Positions 39,501 through 51,500 of a stretch of 64,000 nt of DNA are shown here, piece after piece (position 1 is the first letter of the stretch; each line of letters opens with the position of its first letter). The DNA is from Sipunculus nudus (Eukaryota > Annelida > Sipuncula > Golfingiida > Sipunculidae). Position numbers and translations under genes: made by a program. The notes beneath the pieces were generated by a model, which had not been told where the DNA came from, did not search any database, and worked only from the letters and a program-made list of their open reading frames with translations. The DNA is taken from positions 91,348,723-91,412,722 of the forward strand of contig CM049309.1 in the NCBI GenBank assembly GCA_026874595.1, written 5' to 3'.

Positions 39501-42500
39501 TCAGGCTGTTACCTTTGCCATTCTGTGTGATATATAAGTCAGGCTGTTACCTTTGCCATTCTGTGTGATATATAAGTCAGGCTGATACCTATGCCATTCA
39601 GTGTGATATATAAGTCAGGCTGTTACCTTTGCCATTCTGTGTGATACATAAGTAAGGCTGTTACCTTTGCCATTCTGTGTGATATATAAGTCAGGCTGTT
39701 ACCTTTGCCATTCAGTGTGATATATAAGTCAGGCTGTTACCTTTGCCATTCAGTGTGATATATAAGTCAGGCTGTTACCTTTGCCATTCAGTGTGATATA
39801 TAAGTCAGGCTGTTACCTTTGCCATTCAGTGTGATATATAAGTCAGGCTCTTACCTTTGCCATTCAGTGTGATATTTAAGTCAGGCTTGGTTCACATTGT
39901 CAGTATTTTATGTATTATTATATGTATTATTACAATACAACAGATTTCATGATAATATAACAGGAACATAAAACAACTGATTAATAATCAATCATCAGTT
40001 GCTTTTTTTCTTTTAATCATCCAACATGATTTTACTTCCCCGCACCTGGACTACCACTAGTTATCACTTTCCCTTTTTTACATGTGATTCCTCTGTTAGC
40101 AAGAATATGGGCACCATCATGTTGCAGTCTGCTTTCTTCAGTGCTGCTCTCAGCAGACATCCTTTACCCAAGAAAGTTCAACACACTTTAATGACTGGTA
40201 GACATGCTGATAACCAGAAAACTTGCATGCCAGGTGCCTGAGTGACCTGAAGTCCTAAATCACCCTTGGCAAGTTAGTAGATAACTGTCACTGTACCTGG
40301 CATTTGTGTACACAAATCAGAATACAAGTTGCTCTATACTGACCTAACTTTTTCTCTGTACTTCTAGTGCAATGAAATCAGAAAATGGCAGAAGACCTGC
40401 GAAGGAACATAAACACCAACCGTGTTGAGATTCTTAAAAATCTGGACCTTGAAGTAATAATAATAGAAGAGCTCAGATCTAAATATATAATCAGCCAAGA
40501 ACAGGCTGAAACCCTGCTGGATGAGACTATTCCTTACAGAAGAAATTCACTTTTTATAAGATACCTGGAGAGAAAAAGTGCCAGTCAAATCAAAGAATTC
40601 TGTGGAGTTTTACAGAATTATCGACAGGAACATGTCTGCCAAATGATCACTGAGTCTGGTCCAACAACAAGTGTGTCAAATGAAACCTCAGATGGAATCT
40701 TCAAAAACTTTGTAAAATGTATGTATGCTCCACAAGAGAAAGAAGAGCCAGAAGATGTGGAGACAACTGATGGCCATACAAAGGAAAAACAAACCAGTGA
40801 AAGGTTAAAGAACTTAAGTGATGATACTGATCAGGGGTCACACAAACATGTATGGGCACGTGTTGGCCAAGCATTAGCCAAGATAGGTGATGAACTTAAT
40901 GCATTATATGATTATAAAAGGAGTATGGAAACTGATCCTTACAGAATGAGTGACCTTGACCTTATAATTCTGGCTGGTCTAGTTACTGCAAAGGTCATCA
41001 CTGAGGAGCAAGCAGCTGTGGTTGCTGAACACAAGAAACTCAATCTTTTCAAATGTTCCTTTGCATATATTTCAGGAGAAGAAAAAAACAATTTCATGAA
41101 TAAGCTGCAAAAAACTTTGGTGCTTCAAGACAATGAAAAACAGGACAGTACACACACATGTCCAGACACAGAAAAAGTTAAAGAACAGGACTCAAAAATA
41201 TCTACTGATATACAAGATGATATCAAGTATAACAATAGTATGAAACAAGCACGTGAAATTGTTAAAGAAGATATCATTGAAAAGGAGGCCACTTTTACAG
41301 ATACTCAGCAGAAACCTGTGCTTCCACTGATGAAGGACATCGACCTGAATGCCCTGTGTGCTACAGTTCTTAGTGAAAAGAACCAATGTAAGGTTCTGTT
41401 TCTCATCAAAGGTTATGATAAGAGCAAACTGGATGAAAACTCTGACTTACAGAAGCTACTGAACCGAGAGATCCTACCGGAGGCCACATGTATTGTATCC
41501 ACAACAGATCAGTTTCCTGGTTATAAAACCTCATGGAGTGACAAAGAGGTCCTAGTAGAGGAGTACCTACATAAACACACAATCCCAGATGAAGAAAATC
41601 ATCCAGTGTGGATGAAGCCCAAGAAGAGCTCAAAGGAATACATACAAAACTGTTGTATTGAAGATATAAAGGAGAGTCACAAGAACAGAGTGTCCAGCCT
41701 CAAACAAGGTCAACAAACAATGAAACTCTATGAGGTCTGCTTCAGTGGTACCCCCAGCCGAGTCCTGACAGTTGATCCAGTACAAGCAACTCTAAAGGCC
41801 TTGTTCATTGACACTGTGGCTGTGGACTGGGCTCTGTTCTGGCAGTTCATGAAACAAGGAAAACCACTAGAGACCATGCTTGATAAAGCTTTAGAGCACC
41901 TGCTAAACTATGAGATCTGTATGACCATTGACCTACATGAAGTGACCTCTGACCAGACTCTGGTTGACATCATCAAGTCACAACATCCAAAATTTGAAGA
42001 ATTGGAAGACCTTGAAGAATTCCTGGAGAAGAATCAAAACAAGACCTTGTTTCTGGTGAAAGGGTTCAACTATTACATCACAAATGGCATGTTCAACAGT
42101 GACATCAACAAACTGTTTGAGAAGACCCTCCTCCCTGATGTAGTTTGTGTTTTGGCCTACAGAGGGAAGGTGAGAAGGAGTGCCTTCCACTGGGGGAGAT
42201 GTGTGCAGCTCACGGAGGACCAGGTGGATGTATGTAGATCCCACGGTAAAGGGAGGAAGAGGAGATCAGATGGCCCAGTCTTCTGTGCTGTACAGCTGGA
42301 TGCCAAGAAACCCAGGAACTTATGACTCATATTGCACGTAACTGAACAAGGATGAGTTTAACCTTATGGAAGATGTCCATGCTGACAGAATGGTGAATCT
42401 TCTGGCATTTAAATTAATAATGAACATAACCTTATAAAGGGTTTCTACACAGAGACAGATAACTCTTCTTGCATTAAACTGAAAAAAACATTACCTTATG

Positions 42501-45500
42501 TCAATTGACCTTATGTGTACGTACCATACAATATACATACATGAAAAAGAAGCATAATGCAAAGATATGTCACAGAATGGTAACAAGACTGAACTCTGAC
42601 AGGCCATTTCCATAATAAATGGAAATACTTGCTAAAAAAGTATTGTTAAAAGGCAAAAAAAATTGGATTTTATTTCTAGAGAGGCGCATTGTTTACACAG
42701 TGGAACCTGTCTGAAAGACCACCTTTTAGAGGTCCCCCTATAAATCAGGATGCAGCCGATAAATATAAAACGTTTATTTGTAGAATATAACTTGATACAG
42801 GCATAAACATCAATGGTATTTGATAATAATAGGTTGACAGGTATGAGCCAGACTTCCGAACAGCTCCAAGTCTGACCCTCAACTAACTTGGCCTCGGCTC
42901 TCTACAAGCTGGCCGCTACACCTGATTGCAATTAGCAGCTGAGAAGGCATCACTACCTTGATAATTAGAGGAGGCGTGGACATGACTAAAGGTATAGGAA
43001 GTAATCTTAATTAGAGTGTTGTGTCACCTCAAGCCGAGTGGTGATTGTTGGTGACACGTAACTAGAAGTATTGTTATGTAAACTGCATAGGGTCTATCTC
43101 TATATACAATACACGTTTCAATGTCGCATTAAGGTCAGCGTTTAAATATGCCTGAATAATGTAATATACCTTATACGATGTGTTGGAATAACTACTGGTC
43201 CTGACATTATGAATTACAACAAAATACTACACTAAAATATAACATTAAAATATATAGAATACATGCAAAATATTACACTAAAATATAACATTAAATATAT
43301 AGAATACATGTAAGAGCTGATACTCTACAACCTGTCTAATAAGACCACCCGTATATTAAGACCATCCTTAAGTGAACCGGAAGTACTGACACTGGTTATA
43401 ACTACCTATCTAATAAGATATTACACAGGTTACACTGTATAGGGTACATTCTACATGTTACAGATGGTACAACACTGTTGTATTTGGGAATGTAAATTTT
43501 ATTGGAAAGCAGCCTTTTGTCAGCAATGTTACAGCATATATGCACTTTGCCCATTTTTAACATGAGGGCATGGATAGCATTTCTAAGGAATGATGTTGCC
43601 TAAAGACACCAGGGTCAGAAACTCTGTATTTGATACTGTCAACATGTGTTTCTGGTAATAACCTGTAGCCATATTAATTAAGAGAGAACTATTTAATATG
43701 TGCATTTAGATGTTGTATCTAAAACATGATCTATATGTGTTGATGTCATATGCTAGAGGTCACCCTGAATCTGGTTAAAAAATTTCCAAATAAAACCCTG
43801 TGTTGTCAAATAATGAATGTGACCAAGTGTTATGTTGGTCCCTTCACTTTGGCACCACATGCGTGTACTCGATATGGGTACGTTCAAAGTTATTGCCTGT
43901 TTGGTATAAGACTTATAACACGACAGTCTCTCATTTGTTATCTTCTGTTCTTATGAACATGAACTTGACAATGACAAAAGTATATACTTCATACTTGTAA
44001 ATAAAGTTTACCTTTTAAGACTAAGAGGGTGTCCAAAATTTGCAGAAATGTACAATAGGTCCTTATTTTTATGCCATCTTCTTTCTTATTTAGTATATTT
44101 GGTACTGTGTGGTCTTTGGTAAGAATTACAGCCATTACCTTACTACTGCAATAAAATAAACTTGGTGTACACATTTTTACCTGTATATGCAAGTCTTTCG
44201 TATTTTTATGCCATCTTCTTTCATAATAGTATATTTGGGACTGTATCGTCTTTGGTATGAATAACAGCCATTACCCTACTACTGCAATCAAATTAAACAC
44301 ACTAATTAAATACACTGTTTACCTGTTTATGTACCTCCACTGCTGGATAAAGACTTATCAAACAATTAACTTATTTAATGATGTTCTGAAAGGATCAGTA
44401 CCATAAATGGTCTTTTAATGGCACTGTCTATTGAGTAAGGAAGAAGGTAAGTATAAATCAGAGTCTATATTATAATTCCTGGTGACACTGAATCATTGGT
44501 ACTCTCTGTGGCCACATGTTGGAAATGTCTAAGATGTGCTGAAGTGCTGGGAATGATGCTGATAACAGGTCATTTACTGACCCATAAATCATTAAGAATC
44601 TGAAATTATTTGGGAGATTTCATGGTGGGTCTACTGCAGCACAATTTATCAATTACTAGCCCATGTATCAAGCTGGTGAACTTGGTCCATGGAAAACCTG
44701 GCCTGAAAAAACCTGGCTGAAGTCACATGGACTTGTCCCAATGCATTAAGGGGGAATTTGCAAGTATTCTAAAAAGGCATAAGGTTTTTCAAGAAATGTT
44801 AAGCATGTAGGAACCCTAGGAGACATGTAAGCACAGACAAGTGAACTTACTCCATTGCTGAAAGGTCCATGTCCACTTCCTCCCCTGTCATCAGTGGGAT
44901 CTTCTTCTTCTTGTTCCTGAATATAAACAAACAGCCCATACACAGATCTACCAATCACGGCGGAGTATAAACAAACAGCCCATACACAGATCTACCAATC
45001 ACGGCAGAGTATAAACAAACAGCCCATACACAGATCTACCCATCAAAACAGCCCATACACAGATCTACCAATCACGGCGGAGTATAAACAAACAGCCCAT
45101 ACACAGATCTACCAATCACGGCAGAGTATAAACAAACAGCCCATACACAGATCTACCCATCAAAACAGCCCATACACAGATCTACCAATCACGGCGGAGT
45201 ATAAACAAACAGCCCATACACAGATCTACCAATCACGGCAGAGTATAAACAAACAGCCCATACACAGATCTACCAATCACGGCGGAGTATAAACAAACAG
45301 CCCATACACAGATCTACCTATCACGGCAGAGTATAAACAAACAGCCCATACACAGATCTACCCATCAAAACAGCCCATACACAGATCTACCAATCACGGC
45401 GGAGTATAAACAAACAGCCCATACACAGATCTACCAATCATGGCGGAGTATAAACAAACAGCCCATACACAGATCTACCAATCAAAACAGCCCATACACA

Positions 45501-48500
45501 GTTCTACCAATCACGGCGGAGTATAAACAAACAGCCCATACACAGATCTACCCATCAAAATAGCCCATACAAAGATCTACCAATCACAGCGGAGTATAAA
45601 CAAACAGCCCATACACAGATCTACCCATCAAAACAGCCCATACACAGATCTTCCAATCACGGCGGAGTATAAACAAACAGCCCATACACAGATCTACCCA
45701 TCAAAACAGCCCATACAAAGATCTACCAATCACTGCGGAGTATAAACAAACAGCCCATACACAGATCTACCCATCAAAACAGCCCATACAAAGATCTACC
45801 AATCACGGCGGAGTATAAAAAACAGCCCATACACAGATCTACTCATCAAAACAGCCCATACACAGATCTACCAATCACAGCGGAGTATAAACAAACAGCC
45901 CATACACAGATCTACCCATCAAAACAGCCCATACAAAGATCTACCAATCACGGCGGAGTATACACAAACAGCCCATACACAGATCTACCCATCAAAACAG
46001 CCCATACACAGATCTACCAATCACGGCGGAGTATAAACAAACAGCCAATACACAGATCTACCACTCATGGCAGTGTATTAACAAACAGCCCTTACACAGA
46101 TCTACCACCAATGACAATGTATAAACAGCCCATACACAGATCTACCACCAATGACAATGTATAAACAAACAGCCCATACACAGATCTACCACCAATGACA
46201 ATGTATAAACAGCCCATACACAGATCTACCACCAATGACAATGTATAAACAAACAGCCCATACACAGATCTACCCATCAAAACAGCCCATACACAGATCT
46301 ACCAATCACGGCGGAGTATAAACAAACAGCCCATACACAGATCTACCCATCAAAACAGCCCATACACAGATCTACCAATCACGGCGGAGTATAAACAAAC
46401 AGCCCATACACAGATCTACCCATCAAAACAGCCCATACACAGATCTACCAATCAAAACAGCCCATACACAGATCTACCAATCACGGAGGAGTATAAACAA
46501 ACAGCCCATACACAGATCCCCCCCATTCCCTCCCTGTGAATGGTGGTTTTGTTAGTAAACTGTTGTGAGCTTTTCTGTATTAATGAGAATTTTCTCTGTT
46601 AAAGTTTATACGCCAGAGTAAGCCAACCGAAAATTTTCCCTTATTGGGCCTATTATCACCCATCCCGCCTTGTTCCCATGTATCTAGGTCACACTTCCGT
46701 TACCCATAATCACATTTTCGAAGGCGTAAGGAAGAGGACTGGGAGGGAGCGATGTTTGTAATACAGAAAAGCTCACAACAGTTTACTAACAAAACCACCA
46801 TTCACAGGGAGGGAATGGGGGGGGGGGGGTTTTATTACGTAAACATAATTGTGAGCTGTTTCTGTATTAATGAGAAAAGAACAGACATGCCTTGGGGAGG
46901 GAGCACCTACCTGTAACGCTGGAACGAGGAGAATCTCAGTGCTGGGATGGAGCAGCAGACGACTTCGGCGGTGGAACAGACGGAGAGGAAGAAGATGGCC
47001 TGGAAAATTGTAGGACCTCTCCCGACGCGATCACAGGGCCTAGGGAGTAAAGGCCCGAAGCCTGGAGCTGAACATCCTTTAGATAAAAGCGTGTGAAAGT
47101 AGATGGGGATTTCCAGTATCCCTTCTTGACCAATTGATTGGATGAGATCCCGGAGAAATGGCCCAAGGAAGTCGTTAGAGCTCGAATGTCATGAGCCTTG
47201 ATGTGAAGTTGTTCTAAGGTGGATGGAGAAGCTGATTCATATGCGGCGACGATAGTAGCTTTGAGCCACGCACTAATGGTGATAGGGCTAATCTCCTTAT
47301 TGGAAGTTGTGACTTTTGTAGAAATAAACAACTTCTTGCGCCCCCCCCCCCCCCCCCCCCCCGTAAAGACTGAGTAGCTTTAAGATAATAACGTAACGCA
47401 CGAACCAGGCAATTGGTAGCCCCATAATGGTACTGACCGTTCGGGAGGGCCGGAACGTGCCAAGCAGACGGAGGATCATCGAAATTTTGGTTCTTTCGAT
47501 AAAAATCCGGAGGAAAATGTAGGATGGCCGATGAACCGTCGGCCGCAATTTGCGTGAATTTCGAATCAGCCATGAAGCTCAGAACGGCGACTGGCCGAGG
47601 CAAGAGTGAGGAGGAAAACCGTTTTCCGAGATAAATGTAGAAGATGGGCTGAACGCAACGGCTCATAAGGGGGTTCCCGGAGGTGACGTAAGACGACGTC
47701 CAGGCGCCAGGAAGGCGCAACATACCGAGGACGAGACGCACGGGCATGAACCCCCTTGAGAAAGTCCGACACCAACGGGTGACGAAGGACACGATCGTGA
47801 CCCAGCGGACGTAGCACAGACAGCAGGGCGGCACGATAGCCACGCAGAGAGGGATAGGATAAATGTTTAACCTTCAGTAAGAACACGAAAAAATCCAAAA
47901 CAGCCGCAAGCGACGGATCTAAAGGGGAGATTCCCCGGGAAGACGTCCACTCGGTGAAGAGACGCCACCAGGAGTCATAGATGCGGTCCGAAGAACGGCG
48001 ACGGGGAGCCGAGGCAAGGAGAGCAGCCAGACTTGAAATGCCCTGATCCTTGAGGTGTCCGAGGAGAGCACGCATGCGCATAGAGGGCACGACCGCAATG
48101 GGCGACGCGCTCGAGGGAACGACGGGAGCGCGATGCGGAGCGGTAGTAGAAGCGGGGGGCGAGAGAGAAGCGAGCGCCACAGAGGAAACCAGGGAGCCGC
48201 AGGTTGAAACGGGAGTATGAGAAGAAGGTTAGTCTGGTCCGCGCGGGACAAGCGGAGAAGGACACGGCGGATGAGATGAGGCGCCGGAAACGCAAAGAGA
48301 TACCGGTGAGACCACCAGGACGGCGGCGTGTCGGGGAGACGGTCGCGAGGGTGACGTAGACGCGTCTCGGAAGGCACAAGAACGGGGGGGGGGGGGGGAC
48401 GGAAAATCGAACAGATCTAATTCCGGCCGCCCCAGGCGAGCGAAAACACTCCGAACAAACGGGAGCGGAAGGAGCAGCGGGGAAGGAGGAGACTCCGGAT

Positions 48501-51500
48501 GACAGGAAAGTGCGTCCGCGAGATGTTTGACACGCCCGGAAGATGGGATGCACGAACCGATGCCCGGAGAGAGATGCATAGATAGAACAAAAGGTAAGTC
48601 TCCTGCATGAGCGAGGGAGACCGAGTACCGCCCTGCCTGTTGATATAGGCCACCACCGTGGTATTGTCGGTCCGGATGAGAATGTGACGGCTGATCAAGC
48701 GGGGAGACCAGTGGGAGATGGCGCGATGGACGGCACGCAGTTCGAGGATATTGATATGGACCATATCCCCGAAGCGCGAAGATCGGCAAGATGGGCCCCC
48801 CAACCCAGGAGAGACGCATCGGTATAGATGGTGCAATCAACATCCATGGAAAAGGAACGCCGCGCAGGAGAAAGGAAAGGTCCATCCAGGGACGAAGGGA
48901 CCGCCAGGTGAGCCAAAACGGGAGGATCGTAGGACACACAGAGGTTAAACGGAGAAGGCCGTGACGGCGCAGGATAGACTGAATCGGACGGAGGTACAGT
49001 CGGCTGAACGGGATAAAGGACGCGGCCCAGTTGAGAGCACCGTGGAGAGAAGCCGCTGTGCGCGAGTCTACACGGCGCCGCGTGAGAAAAAAACGAATTT
49101 GCCGGCGGAGCTTGAGAGCAAAATCTCGCGGGAGCGACGCCGTGCCGGACGCAAAATCGAGCGTGACAACCAGAAATTGGAAGGACTGGGTGGGGGTGAG
49201 AAGAGATTTCTTCGCATTGACCAGAAAGCCAAGGTTCCAAAGTAAGTTGAGAACCCGGGAGCGATGCAACAGTAAGAGGGAGCGATCGACCGCATGGACC
49301 AGCCAATCGTCCAGATAAGGGAGCACAGAAATGCCCTGTGAACGGAGATAACTCGTGACCGTGTGAACAAGCATGGTAAAAATCCAGGGGGCCATGTTGA
49401 TCCCGAACGGAAGGGCCCAGAATTGAAAAATGCAGTTCTGATACGCGAAGCGAAGAAACGGTTGAGACGAGGGATGGATGGGAACGTGAAAATAGGCATC
49501 CGTAAGGTTTATTTTGAACGCCCAATCCATCCGCCGAACAATGCGGAGCACAGCATGGATATTGAACATCCGAAACGGGGGCCGACGGATGAACGAAATG
49601 AGGCGCTTCAGGTCTATGATCGGGCGCCAACGGCCGTGTGGTTTGGGAACAAGAAAAAGGCGAGAGTAAAACCCCACAGTGGATGGGGAAACCTCGAAAA
49701 TTGCCCGTTTGTCTAACATAGATTGTGTGGCCTCCTCCAAAGCGAGGCGTATTGCCGGATCGGACGGAGGCGGAGTGAAGAACGGGTGCATGGTGACGGG
49801 AGGTGCGTGCAAAAACGTAAGACGGAACCCGAACTTTATGGTGCTGAGAATTAACCGCTGTGAGGTGATACCCGCCCACGCGGGAAAATGGGCGCTGAGA
49901 CGAGCGCCGACCGGATCGAGAGAGTCATTTCTTGGTCGAACCTCGTTTGGAGGATCGACCACGAAAAGGCTGAGAACGGCTGGAACGTCCTGAAGGACGT
50001 GAAGACGTAGCAGATGCGCGACGCGGCTGAGCAGAAGCCCAACCGGAGGCCGAGGGCGGGGAACGCGGACTGATGGCTGAGACGCAATAGAGGTCGAGCG
50101 GAGGTGGGCCTGACGATCCGAGCGCTCCAAGGCGCGGTCAAATAGAGGCTGCAATTGGCCGCCAAACAGCAGGGAACCGGTAAAAGGCTGAGAATACAGC
50201 TCGGATAACTCCGCCTGAGTAAGCTCCGGCTTTAAGTGCTTTAATGACTGAATGCAAGCCGTGCGGCGTAACAAGATGCAATTTTCAACCATGCGCCAAA
50301 CTACCTGATTTAACTCAGCGCAAGTATGGGCAGAAGCCTGCCATATGTCGTTGAGAGTGAGCGTGTCCGGAGAAACGGCGAGCAAGCTAGTAACAGCCTG
50401 CAAGTCGTTAACCATACCGGCTGCTTGCCGGCCGAGCCCCTCCAGATCCGACAGGTGACGATCGGATAACAGGACAGACGATGGAAATAAAGACTTACCG
50501 TCTGCAAACGGTTGTTCAAGGCCGGACTCGAGACGCATTGGAGCAGACAGAATATCCATGTGATCAGGAGAACGGAGCAGGCGATCAAAACAGGTAGCCC
50601 GGTACCCACATGAATTCCAGAGGGTACCGGGGGGACCATGGTTTATCCGAACCCGGCAGAAGCGGGGCCCCAGTAGTAGTAGAGCGAGACCCCGAGACCA
50701 CAGCGTGGTGCTCACGTAAGATATCCACCGTGTGGTCTGTAAATTCCATACACACGGCGGGCGCGACTGAGGGCGATTGAAGGGCGGCAGGATGCAAATA
50801 AGAACCGGCCGCCGACGCCGAGGAAGACTGAGGTTGTAACCTACGGAACTTCAGACCACTAGGGTTAGCCTCCTGTGTGGAGGTAGCCACTAGGTCCAGA
50901 AGCGCAGATTTGCGCGTACGCCAAGCCTGGCGTTGCAGCGCGATCTCTGACCACTGGTCTGGTGCCAGGGCGGGATCGGCTGACTGAGAAGTCAGGGACC
51001 TTGGAGAACCCCGGGAAGGGGGATCCAAAGAGATTCGCTGAACCGGAACGACCGAAGGCTGGAAACAGGAAGCCGTGGAACGGGCAGCAGCAGGAACCAT
51101 CCTGGAAGGCACAGGAACCGGAGCCTCAGGCAGCACAGTAGATGGTAACTGAAAGAATGAGCCGGCCGGCCGGGTCGGAACGGCGGCAGACGGAGTAACC
51201 GGAGGCGGAGCCGGCAGCCCCGAAACAGAGGCAGGAGGTACTGATGCACTTACCTGCACACCCGGAAGGTCCGGGCGATCCAGCTGGACGGCACCAGCCG
51301 GCCCCGGGGATAATGAAGGAATCCGGCGAGGAGCCGGGGGTGACGAGAACAGCCTGGGAGAAAGTACCGGGGGTGCCGGCGAGGGCGGAGGGCGGACAGA
51401 TTCGGGTCTAGACGAATCGTCGAGATCCGACATAAGAGATGAGCAAAAACGGGACAATTTATGTAATATGGAATGGGCAGATGGGCCGTCAGAACGGGAG

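Noticed and set aside
37590-39890. CRISPR-like regular 38-bp array
   Set aside because: Units are head-to-tail with no spacers; it is a minisatellite.
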